This document shows positions 42,463-51,757 of a stretch of 64,000 nt of DNA, in pieces. The notes under the pieces are model-generated. The model saw only the letters and a list, made by a program, of their open reading frames with translations, was not told the origin of the DNA and made no database searches. A program made the translations under genes and the position numbers. The DNA comes from Medakamo hakoo (taxonomy: Eukaryota; Chlorophyta; Trebouxiophyceae; Coccomyxaceae), in assembly GCA_026636295.1 (NCBI GenBank), contig CP089459.1, forward strand, positions 682,001-746,000. Reading direction: 5' to 3'. Numbering within the stretch: position 1 is the first letter of the stretch; each line of letters opens with the position of its first letter.

Positions 42463-44368
42463 ATGTCGTCCTCGCCCCCACCCCCTGAGGACGGCGGCGG
42501 GTCCGCACCCATGGACGGCGAGGCCGGGTGCGTTGTGTGGGCGCGACGGTCGTGGAGGTCGCTCGTTCTTTTCCATCGGCGAACACAGACAAAACTGTGC
42601 ACCGACGACCCGCGTTCCGCCTGCCCACGCCCGCGTCGAGCACCCTTTCCCCTTTCTGCACCCGCCCAGCTGACCGCAGAGGTCGGACCCACGCTCAGGT
42701 GAAGCGACAGCCCAATTTGCATCGATGTACCGCCGTCGCTCACGCCTTCTTTCCCCCTCCCGCCCCATTGCAACCCCAACCTCCCCCCCCCCCAGGCCGC
42801 CGCCGCCGGCCGTCGACCTCCCGCCGCCGCCGCCCTTGCCGCCCGGCGGCCTGCCGCCCCCACCCCCCTTGCCGCCGGGCGACTTGCCACCGCCACCGCC
42901 TGTCCCGCCGGGGGCGGAGGGGGGAGGTGGCGCAGGGCCGGACGCGCTGCCGCCTCCCCCGGCCAACTGGCCGCCGCCGCCGCCGCCGCCGCGCCCGCGC
43001 CCCCTCCCGCCGCCGCCCGGGCCGACCGTTCCCGTGGCGGAGGGTGGTGCGGGGCCGTCGTCCGGTGGACCGCCGGTCGTCGTGCGGCCGGGCATGCCGC
43101 ACACCGTGCGTGGGATGGTCGTCCCGCCCCTGGCGCCCGTCCCCAAGCCCGGCGGCCTGGCCGCGGCGCTGACGGGCCTCACCCCACGCCTGCTGGCCGC
43201 GTTCGCGCCCCGCCCGCCGCCGCCGCACTGGGCCCCCGAAAAGAAAAAGCCGCCGCGCATGCCGTACACGGGGGTGGGCGGCCTGGTCCACCACTTCGAA
43301 GCGGACGGCGGGCGGGGACGCGACGCCGAGCCGGCGGCCGACGACGAAGGAGGCGGCCGCCCGCCGCGCCCGCCCTCGCCCGCCTCCCGGCCCTTCCGCA
43401 ACCGGGAGCTGGCTTGCCAGGCCCGCATTGACGCCCTCCTCACATTGGAGCGCGCCGCCTCCCGGGCGGCCGCGTCCGCCGCGGCCGCGTCCGCCGCGCG
43501 CGCTGCGGGCGCGGCCGCCTGGGACCCGTCCTCCAACCCTGCGTCCGAAGGCAGCGACCCCGCCGCCACCCTGTTCATCGGCCGCCTGCCGTACGCGGCC
43601 TGCGACGAAGCCGCCCTGCGCGCCGAGTGGGAGGCGTACGGCCCACTCAAGCGCGTGTCCGTCGTCGTCGACTCCAAGACGGGACGTCCGCGGGGGTATG
43701 CCTTCCTTGAATTCGAAGAAGCCCGCGGCGCCCGGCGTGCTGCGGAGTCCGCCGCCCGGCGGTTTGGCCGCATCGGCGCGCCGCTGGTCGACATGGAGCG
43801 TGGCCGGGGCGGGGAGCCGGGCTCCTGGCTGCCGGCGCGCCTGGGCGGCGGGCGCGGCGGCGACGGCCGCGCGCCGCGCGAGCCGCGCAACCCTAAAAAA
43901 CGGGCGGCCCGGGGGCTGGCGCCGCTGATCGGGTTGCGGCGGAGTAAAGAAGGTTGGGGCGGAGGCGGTGCTCCCGCCGGGTGGCTGGCCAAAGTTGCGC
44001 TGGACGGCGGCGGCGGGAGGGACGGCCCGCCGCCGCCCCCGCCGCCGCCGCCGGGTGGCGATTTTTGGCGGCCAGACGACCGCGGCCGTGGCTGGGACCG
44101 CGACCGCGACGAGCCCTCATACCGCCGCCGCGACCGGGACTACGACCGCCGCCGCCGCCGGTCCCGGTCCCGGTCCCCGCGCGGCGGCGGCGATTACCGG
44201 CGCCGCCGCCGGTCGTCCCGTTCCCCGTCCCGTGAACGGTACCGCAGCCGCTCCCGCTCGCGCGACCGGCGCCGCCCGTCGTCCCGCCGGTCGCCCACGC
44301 CCACCCCGCCACCGCCGCCTATGCCCGTGGACGATGGCGTGCCAGAAGAAGGGGAAGTGGCGGACTAG
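42463..44368 (+). CDS. SNRNP70: U1 snRNP 70 kDa protein
   Basis: Exons 42463-42527 and 42796-44368 give 545 residues. U1-70K binds stem-loop I of U1 snRNA and helps recognise 5' splice sites. The canonical N-terminal motif LTGLTPRLLAAFAPRPPPPH starts only near residue 145, because about 145 residues of Pro-rich sequence precede it. Then come MPYTGVGGLVHHFE, a helical linker, the RNA recognition motif with RNP2 (LFIGRLPY) and RNP1 (RGYAFLEF), the C-terminal VDMERGRGGEPGSWLPARLG and an Arg-Ser/Arg-Asp tail (RRRRSRSRSPRGGG). The first exon is short (65 nt) with donor GTGCGT. A small third exon inside the 268 nt intron cannot be excluded. Confidence 0.92.
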
Positions 44369-44430
44369 CGTGTGTGTGGCGTGTTTTGTTGCGCGTGTGT
44401 TTCAGTTTTTTCGTTTGACACCCCCTTCCT

Positions 44431-47400
44431 TCACTTCCGCCCGCCCCTCTTCGCCTTGGCCGCGGCCGCCCGCGTCGTTCGAGGGGCAGGCGCATCAACA
44501 ACAACAGCAGCAGTCTTTGTGCGCTTGGCCGCCTTGGCCGGCGGCGACAGCGACGCCTTCTTTTTCTTCTGCGTCTCCTCCGCGGCTGGCTTGGCGGCGG
44601 GCGGAGGTGGGGCGGCTTTCCCCCGTTTCGCCCGTGCAGGAGGTGGCGGCGGCGGCGTCGCCTCCTCAGAAGACGACGGTTCTCCGTCCTCCGCCTCTTC
44701 CTCCGTCGGCGGGTCGGCGGTCGCGGGCCGGGCGCCGCGGCCGGGCGTCGCTGGGACGGCCACGCCACCAGCGCCGCCGTCGCCGCCCGCCTCCCCCTCC
44801 AGCACGCCCGCCTCCGCCAGGGCCGCGTCCAGGACGTACGTCGCACGCACCAAGCGGTCCGCGCGCCCAGCATGGCGCCGGACGTGAGCCAGGCACCCCG
44901 CCAGGACCTCTTCCGCGCCCGGCGCCGACAGAATGGCGGCGGGCGAAAACTCGGCGAGCACAGCTCCCAACAGCGCGGCCGCCGCGTGGCACGTCCCGGC
45001 GCGCGCCGCCCAGTCCCGGGCAATGGCCAGGATGTCGCGGAGCGTGAGTGGACCCGTCGGCTTCGCAGGCGCGTCGGCGGGCGTGGCCGGCGGCTCGTTG
45101 CCGTCGCCCCCCGCTGCCTTGCGCGCCGGCTCCTTGCCCAGGCCTTGCCGCAGCGCGGCGCGTAGGGCGGCCCGGCCGCCGTCGCCGCCGGCGCCACCAC
45201 CCGCCACGACCGCGGCTTCCACGGCCGTGAGCAGGCGGGCGGGCGCGCGCAGGCGGAGGGCCAGACACAGGGCGGAGGAGGCGTCGCCGGCGGCCAGGGC
45301 GTTTGCCAGGGCTTGCGCGCCCTCGGCCGCCGCCGCCGCCGCCGCAGCGGCGGCGGCCGCGTCGTCGCCGCCCGCGTCCCGCCACAGGACGAGGCGGCCG
45401 TCCGCGCCGCCCGTCACGGCGATAGGAGGGTGGGGTTGGGCGGACGAGGCGGGCGCGGCGTGGTCGGCCGCGGCGGCGGGCGGCGGCGCCGGCCCGGCCG
45501 CTGCGCCGCCGCCGTCCACCGCGTCCAGGGCCCACGCCTTCGCGCCGTGCGCATCCGCCGTCGCCACGCACTCCCCGCTCCGCGGGTGCCACGTCTTCAG
45601 CAGGCCGTCCGCGCCGACAGACAGCAGCGCCCGGCCGCCGCCCACCCACGCGCACCGCAGCACAGACGCGCCGTGCCCCTCCAACACCCTCACGCACGCG
45701 CCGTCTGGCAGGGCCCACAGCCGGACCATGGCATCCCCGCCCGCCGTCGCGACCAGGCGGTCAGCGGGGGCGAAGCGGGCGTCCCACACACCGCGCCGGT
45801 GCCCGCGCAGGACGGCCCCCGGCACCAGGCCCGGCAGCCGCCACAGGCGGGCCGTGCGGTCGGCGGACGCGGACACGGCCCACCCGTCGTCGGGGGAGAC
45901 GTCCAGGCCGTTGATGGCCTTGTCGTGGGCCAGGGCGCCAGCGGTGGAGGCCAAGGCGAGAGGCGTGGCAGGCGGACGCGGCGCGTCGCCGGCCGTGGCG
46001 GACGCGGCCGCCCCGGCCGCGGCGTCGCACGCCCACACGCGCAGCATGCGGTCTTCGCCGCCGGTGACCACCCACGCGCCGGCGGCACGCCTGGCCAGGG
46101 CCAGGGCCGTCAGCGGGCCCGCGTGCGCGGTCGGGCAGGTGGCGACCGGGGAGAGCGAGCCGCCGGGCACGGGCGGACGCGCGGACGGGGCCCAGAGCGC
46201 GAGCGAGCCGTCCTTGCCGCCCGACGCGAGGAGCCACGGTGTGGCGCCCCCCCCGCCTCCGTCGGGCTTCAGGGCCGCCGCGTCCAGGGCCAGGACGGCA
46301 CCGCCGCCGTGGCCGCCGACCAGGGACGCCGACGCCGCGCGCGTCGCCAGGTCGATGAGGCGGATGTCGGGCGCGTTGGTCGCGACGGCCGCGTGCGTGG
46401 GCGGGGCCCAGTGCGGCGGGGGCGCCTCCCCGCGTCGCACCCCCCGGCCGTCGCCTCCCACCAACCGCACGTCCGTCACCTCGTCCAGGTCGCCGACTAA
46501 GTGGCGGACGAGGCTCAGGGGCGCGCCGTCCCTGCCGCCAAGCCCGACGGCCAGCAGGCGGCCGTCGCCCGACGAGGCGAGCAGGCCGCCGCCGCCCCGC
46601 CTCCCCGGCCGCACGCCCAGCCACGTCAGCTCGCCGCCCGGCGCGCCTCCTCCGGGCGCGTCCAGGCGGGCGGTCTCCCGCCCTGTGTCCGCACGCCAGG
46701 CACGGATGGTGCCGGACGCGCCCGCCGTCGCAAAGACGAGGGCCGGCTTCCCCCGGCTCGGCGGCGCGCGGCCGGCCAGGGCGTCGCCGTCGCCGCCGCC
46801 GCCGCCCGCCGCGGCGCTGGCCGGCCCCAGGATCACCGCACCCTCCACGGCTTCCATGACGGGTACTTCCGCGACTTTGGCCGCGGTGCCCGCGTCCCAC
46901 ACGGCCGCGACGCCGTCCCGGCCCGCGGACAGGAGCAGGCACTGGCGGTGGGCGCGCCCAGGCGGCGCCGGTCCGCCGCCCGCAGGGAACCACCCGGCCG
47001 CCGGGCGGGGCGGCAGGGCCGCGTCCAAAGCCGTCACGGCCGAGACGTGGCCGCGCACGGGCGTCCACAACGGCGCGCGCGTGGACAGGTCCCACCCGCG
47101 CACTGTGCCGTCCGCGCCGCCGGAGAAGAGGGCCAGGTCCGCCGGGTGGAATGCCAGGGCGGTCACGGGCCCGGCGTGGCCGGAGAACGCGTGCGTGCAA
47201 AAGCCGCCGTCCGCGTCCCAGACGCGCACACCCGCGTCGGCGGAGCCTGTGGCGACCAAGCCGCCCGACGCATCGACGGCCATGGCCGTGACGGGCGACC
47301 GGTGCGTCGCCTTCCACGCGCGGAGCAGGCGCGCAGACGGCGGCGTGCCGTCCTCTCCCCCCCCGCCCGTCAGCCGGAACGCGCGGATGGTCAGGGACCG

Positions 47401-48013
47401 GGACGCGACGTACAGGCGGCCGTCCGCTGGGCCGGCCGCCAAGGCCGTGACGGGCTCGGAGTCCTGGGATGGTTGATGGGAGAGGGGCGGAAGGTTGAGT
47501 GACAGAGGCGCTGCGGCGGCGGCGGGGGAAAGGGTGCGGTTGGAAGAGGTGCGAGGGGCTGGTGCGCCCGCCACGCCTCCAGCGACAAGTGGTGGATGAG
47601 TGCTTGCCGGTCGTGCAGGTGCGTGGGCCGTGCGGGCTTTGGCCGCTCCCGGAGCGTGCACTTTTCTTCGCGGCGGCGCCGCCGCTCAACGGCGGCGGCT
47701 AGCCAATGCTTCGCTCGTTCCTCGTCTCCGCCTCCCAAAGGATTCAGCCTGCTTTTTCCCCACTTACCCCGGCGAGCGTCAGCTCCACACCGCCCGTGTC
47801 CAGGCAGACGATCTGTTGAGAGAGGTGTGTCGTGTGAGAGCGGGACAGAAGAAAGAAAAGACTAGCGGTGGCGCTAGTTTCGCGCGACAGCCGCACCTTG
47901 ACCTCATCGCCGCAGGCACACGCGACCCGTCCATCAGGCAGCAGGGTCAGGGCCCCGCCCGCAAAGAATGGATCGACCGACGAAACGGATCGAAAGGCGG
48001 GCAGGGAGCCCAT
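44431..48013 (-). CDS. UTP13: U3 snoRNP protein UTP13 / TBL3 (WD40)
   Basis: Three exons (48013-47897, 47812-47768, 47463-44431) encode 1064 residues. UTP13 belongs to the UTP-B complex of the small-subunit processome in the nucleolus. Two WD40 propellers are seen, with family markers such as RSVSSVDPFFAGGALTLLPD at the N-terminus, AHDKAINGLDVSPDDGWAVS, and HRRGVWDARFAPADRLVATA. A Utp13 C-terminal helical domain follows (ARAGTCHAAAALLGAVLAEF), then a low-complexity acidic and basic tail ([18 protein letters not shown]). The tiny middle exon (45 nt) joins both neighbours in phase 0. The long shadow frames on both other readings come from base composition. Confidence 0.93.
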
Positions 48014-48075
48014 TTTTTTTTTTTTTTTGAGTGTGGGCATCGACAAAGTGTGCTTCTCTTTATTGCTCATTTTTC
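48014..48075. promoter_or_regulatory. Very short divergent promoter (62 bp)
   Basis: The start codons of UTP13 (minus) and the Sel1-like gene (plus) are only 62 bp apart if the upstream ATG at 48076 is used. The space is A/T-rich for this genome, with a run of 16 T after the UTP13 start. Confidence 0.5.
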
Positions 48076-48581
48076 ATGCGGCCCGGCCCCGCCCGGCGCT
48101 CGCTGCTGCTGCTGCTGCTCAGAGGAGGCGGAGGCTCGCGCCGCGCCGCTGCCGCACCCATGTCCACCGCGCCGCCCGCCAACGGCGGCGCTGCTGCACC
48201 CGCGTCTGCCGCGGCGGCGCCCGCCGCTGGCGCTCAACAACAGGCGCGCACCGTGCCCCTCGGCACCGTCGTCACGGACGCGGTGCGGCGGTGGTACGAG
48301 GATGCGCTGCGCGAAGCGGAACGTGGGGATGTGGTGCGTCTGGATGGTGGCGGGCGGTGGGGGCGAGTGAATTCAACCCGCACGGGCGGCTGCGCACCCC
48401 TCCACACCCCCGAAAAACTCACACCACACACACACACACCCAACAGAAACAACAAGCCCTGCTCTCGCAAATGCTCCTAGAGGGCTACGGCTGCGAGAAG
48501 GACCCGGCGGCGGCGGAGAGGTGGGCGACCCGCGCCCGGCGGCGTGGGTACCGCATGGAGGGCGTCTACTGCACGATCTGA
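48076..48581 (+). CDS. Small Sel1-like repeat protein
   Basis: Exons 48076-48333 and 48447-48581 give 130 residues. One Sel1-like (TPR-related) repeat can be read: VTDAVRRWYEDALREAERGD then KQQALLSQMLLEGYGCEKDP and AAAERWATRARRRGYRMEGV. The first 28 residues, with Arg and a run of six Leu (MRPGPARRSLLLLLLRGGGG), could be an organelle presequence; if instead translation starts at the ATG at 48160, the protein has 102 residues. Related short proteins exist in plants, as far as I recall, without an established role. The donor is GTGCGT. Confidence 0.75.
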
Positions 48582-48825
48582 GGGGGAAGGGGGTGGGGGA
48601 ATGTGGGGAGGGGTGGGTGGGGTGGAGGGATCGCGGGCAAGCCTTGCGCCTGTGCAAGAGAGAGAAGAGAAAAAAGAAGCGCCTGCCTCTGTTTTGGGAT
48701 GGGGCGGGCGCGGGAGGAAGGGCGCAGGCTGCCGCCCTCGCGAAAAAAAAGAGCGGGGGTGGTGGTCGGTGGTCGAAACCCTTCCCTCGAACCGTCCTTC
48801 ACCCTGACCCACACCTCCGCGCGCA

Positions 48826-48829
48826 AAAG
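48826..48829 (-). terminator. Pol III terminator of tRNA-Ala
   Basis: Four T residues on the minus strand, seven bases after the discriminator base, the usual stop for RNA polymerase III. Confidence 0.7.
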
Positions 48830-48836
48830 CTGGAGT

Positions 48837-49041
48837 TGGACCGACAGGGGATTGAACCCTGGACATCCTGCATGTTTGTGGACCGTCGGCGACCGCCACA
48901 GGCCGTCGTGTGTCAGACGAACGCAGATCAAGAGGGGGGGGGGGGTGTCTGGTTGAAGACCCCACCGTTCCCTGTCTCCCGCGATTCGTCTAACGATCGA
49001 TGGATTGCAAAGCAGGCGCTCTACCACTGAGCTATGGGCCC
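48837..49041 (-). tRNA. trnA-UGC: tRNA-Ala (anticodon UGC) with a 133-nt intron
   Basis: The 5' half is 49041-49006 and the 3' half 48872-48837. Together they fold as a standard cloverleaf: D-arm GCTCAGTGGTAGAGC, anticodon stem CCTGC/GCAGG with loop TTTGCAT (anticodon TGC), T-arm CAGGG-TTCAATC-CCCTG and discriminator A. The acceptor stem has G3:U70, the identity element of tRNA-Ala, and one mismatch (C6-C67). The intron sits at the canonical position after base 37. Near its 3' end CAAA can pair with TTTG of the anticodon loop, leaving a three-base bulge (CAT) at the 3' cut site, as the splicing endonuclease needs. A Pol III terminator TTTT lies at 48829-48826, eight bases past the end. Confidence 0.9.
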
Positions 49042-49125
49042 ATAGTGAACTATCAGAGCGTTACGATTTTCGAGGGTCTTATGAAGAGCGCGGGCCGTGT
49101 CCATTGCCCAAAAAAAAAAGTGGGG

Positions 49126-50301
49126 CTACATTCCCCCTGCCACCACCTCCGCCACTCTCCTCGTCCAGGCCGGCCCGCCGCCGCCGCCCCACCCCCACCC
49201 GGTCACAAAGTCCACGTGCCTGACGCCCGGCAAGACGTCCACGTCCACTGCTGCCCCAGCCGACCGCAGGGCGTCCGCAAAGGCCGTGGACTGGGAGGGC
49301 GGCACCGTGCCGTCGGCCCCGCCCGCCAAAAGCAGCCACGCCGTTTTTTTGGGCGGCGTCCCCGACACCAGGCCCAGCCCTGGGCGGGCGAGCGCCTTCC
49401 ACTTGGGAGGCACGCGCCCGCACAGGACGGCTGTGGGAGAGGCCGCTTCCAAGCCGGCGGCCTCGCGCGGCGTGGGCGCGAGGCAAGGGCCGTCGCCGCT
49501 GTCCATGCCTGGCCAGGCCAGCGCGCCGGCCGCGGCCCGGGCCATCGTCGACAGGTAATGCACGCCGCGCCCACGCTCGTACTCGTAGTGCGCACTCAGG
49601 TCGTACGCGCCGGCCAGTCCAACGACGGCGTCCGGGGCCGGGCCGCGGCCGGACGACAGGGCGGCCAGGGCCGCGAGGTGCGCGCCCGCGGAGTGGCCCA
49701 CGAGCGAGAGGCGGGACGGCGGCGTCGCCTCCGCTCCCGCCGTCCCTCCCGCCGCCGCCGCCACGCCTCCGGCGGCCGCCCACGCGACGGCGGCGCGCAC
49801 GTCGCGCAAACCGCCCTCGATGCCGCCGTCCGGTTCGTCGGCCCGCCACAACGAATAATTCGGCACGGCGACGGCGGCGCCGCTGGCGGCCGCGAGCGCG
49901 GCGGCCGCGGGCCCGAGCGTCCACTTGTCCCCGGACGACCACACGCCGCCGTGGATGAGCAGGGCGACGGGGCGGGCGGACGGGGGGGTGGGGCAGCGCC
50001 CTCCGTCGCCGCCAGCCACCCACACGTCCGCGACCTGGCGGGGGCCGGGCCCGTACCTCACGTCCTTCGCCACAGAGACGACAGGGGGCGCGGGCGCCGG
50101 CGGGGGCGGGGGCCGTGGCGGCGGCGGTGGCGTGCGTGCCCGCGCGAGCGCCGCGCGCGCGCCCCAGGGAGCGAGGATCAACCCGGCGCCCAGCTCGCGG
50201 ACGACGGTGACGGCCAGGCGGGCCGCGACGGCCAGGCGTTGTTCGGCCGGCGCGTCGCCGACTTCCACGGCCGCACCGCGCAAAGCCTCAACAACGGACA
50301 T
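49126..50301 (-). CDS. Alpha/beta hydrolase, isoprenylcysteine methylesterase-like
   Basis: A single exon of 391 residues. The fold is shown by the oxyanion motif LLIHGGVWSSGDKWTLG, the nucleophile elbow LVGHSAGAHLAALAA with the catalytic serine, the late LLLAGGADGTVPPSQS (acid) and GVRHVDFVTG (His). The IHGG and GHSAGAH pair is typical of plant isoprenylcysteine methylesterases (ICME), which demethylate prenylated proteins at membranes, but carboxylesterases of the same superfamily share it. The first 80 residues are Ala-rich helix with no clear membrane segment, followed by a run of Pro. The start is the first true ATG of the frame. Tandem upstream of UNG on the minus strand. Confidence 0.8.
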   Translation of the reverse strand: MSVVEALRGAAVEVGDAPAEQRLAVAARLAVTVVRELGAGLILAPWGARAALARARTPPPPPRPPPPPAPAPPVVSVAKDVRYGPGPRQVADVWVAGGDGGRCPTPPSARPVALLIHGGVWSSGDKWTLGPAAAALAAASGAAVAVPNYSLWRADEPDGGIEGGLRDVRAAVAWAAAGGVAAAAGGTAGAEATPPSRLSLVGHSAGAHLAALAALSSGRGPAPDAVVGLAGAYDLSAHYEYERGRGVHYLSTMARAAAGALAWPGMDSGDGPCLAPTPREAAGLEAASPTAVLCGRVPPKWKALARPGLGLVSGTPPKKTAWLLLAGGADGTVPPSQSTAFADALRSAGAAVDVDVLPGVRHVDFVTGWGWGGGGGPAWTRRVAEVVAGGM

Positions 50302-50492
50302 GTTGTCCAATCGTCCGGGCTTGAGCGTAGGGAAGAGCGGCACTCCGTGCACTCGCCGCACGCACGGCCTGGGCGAGGCGGAGCCGCGGCGAGGAAAAGC
50401 GGAGAATGAAACAGGAAATCGGCGCGACCACGCGCTCCCATCACACTACCCAGCACACCACACCCATCTATCCCCCGCCAGACTCTCTTTCC

Positions 50493-51601
50493 TCACGCGT
50501 CCACCCGCCAGTCAATCGGCGGCAGCCCGGCCTTCTGCAGCGCTGCATTGGCAGCCGAAAAATGACGGCACCCAAAAAAGCCGCGGTGGGCGGACAGGCC
50601 CGACGGGTGCGGCGCTTCCAGGATGGTGTGGGGCACGCCCCGCCCGCGCGACCGCACCAGGCCCGCCTTGGCCTGCGCAAACTTGCCCCACAACAGGAAG
50701 ACGGCGGGGCTGGGCCGGGCCGCGACGGCGGCGATGGCGGCGTCCGTCACGGCCTCCCACCCCTTGCCCGCGTGCGAGTTGGCGGCCCCGCCGCGCACGG
50801 TCAGCGTGGCGTTGAGGAGGAGGACGCCCTGGGCCGCCCAGGCGGCGAGCGAGCCGTGGGACGGCGGGCGCGGCGCCGCCGCCGGAATGTCGGCCGCCAG
50901 CTCCTTGTGCATGTTGCGCAGCGACGGCGGCACGGCCACGCCGCGCGGCACGGAAAAGGCCAGGCCTTCCGCCTGGCCCGGGCCGTGGTAGGGGTCCTAA
51001 TTGACGGGGGGAGAGGGGGAGAGAGGGGTGCGGTGAGGGCCGGGGTGTGGTGTGTTTGAATGCGTTGGGCTTGAGAAAAAAACCGACGCCAATTTCTTAC
51101 CTGGCCAATGATCACCACGCGCACGGCCGCGAGCGGGACCTCGTTCAAGGCCCGAAAGATGAGGTGGCGTGGCGGGTAGACGGGCCCGCCGCGCGCCCAC
51201 TCGGCTTCGAGGAAACGCTGCAGCGGCGCGCACGCGCGCGGCGTGAGCACGTCGCCCAACGCGTCCCGCCACCCGTCATCGACGAGGAGGTCGGCCAGGG
51301 CCGGGTGCGTGCCGTTGGCGGACGCAGCGGACGCGCGCTGGGCGGCCAGCGCCGTCGCGGAGGCAGCGGCTTGACGGGCGGCCGCCCGGTCGAGGGGCGG
51401 CGCTGGAGCGGGTTGTGGCTTCGGCGCGGCCGCGGCCGCGTCTGCGACGGCCGCCACCGCCGCCACGCTCACCGCCGGCCGCTTGCGCGCCGGGGAGGAG
51501 GGCGGACTGGCCGCGCCGCCGCCGCCGGCCGCCTTGTCGGCGGGGCGTTTGGCGAAAAAGTCGCGCATGGAGCGCTGGACGGGGCCGGTGGTGGCACGCA
51601 T
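50493..51601 (-). CDS. UNG: Uracil-DNA glycosylase (family 1)
   Basis: Two exons (51601-51101 and 50996-50493) encode 334 residues. UNG removes uracil from DNA in base excision repair. The active-site motifs are complete: [20 protein letters not shown] (D168 is the water-activating Asp), LLLNATLTV and [13 protein letters not shown]. The intron splits the first motif exactly between Gln and Asp. The N-terminus starts with a PCNA-interacting box, QRSMRDFF at residues 9-16, as in the nuclear form of UNG, followed by a Lys/Arg segment and about 75 residues rich in Ala. That combination points to a nuclear, replication-linked enzyme. Divergent from the EFHC gene. Confidence 0.95.
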
Positions 51602-51757
51602 GGGCGTGGGGGCCGGATGGATGTCTGGGCGCCCCGACCCGGCGCACCCGTCCGCCTTCCCATTCTGCCCATATCCCACCCCCCGTTCCAGGCGACCCCA
51701 CGAAAAGAGAGGGCGGAGCCCGCACCCCCACCCCTCCACGCCCCTAGCCGCCCAGCC

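Noticed and set aside
45761-47689. Minus-strand open frame of 642 codons in another frame of UTP13
   Set aside because: The frame used for UTP13 contains the WD40 repeats; this one gives only Arg/Gly/Pro-rich sequence.
48837-49041. Permuted or split tRNA arrangement
   Set aside because: Permuted tRNA genes are known in small algae, so I checked the order. The 5' half precedes the 3' half on the minus strand, so this is an ordinary intron.
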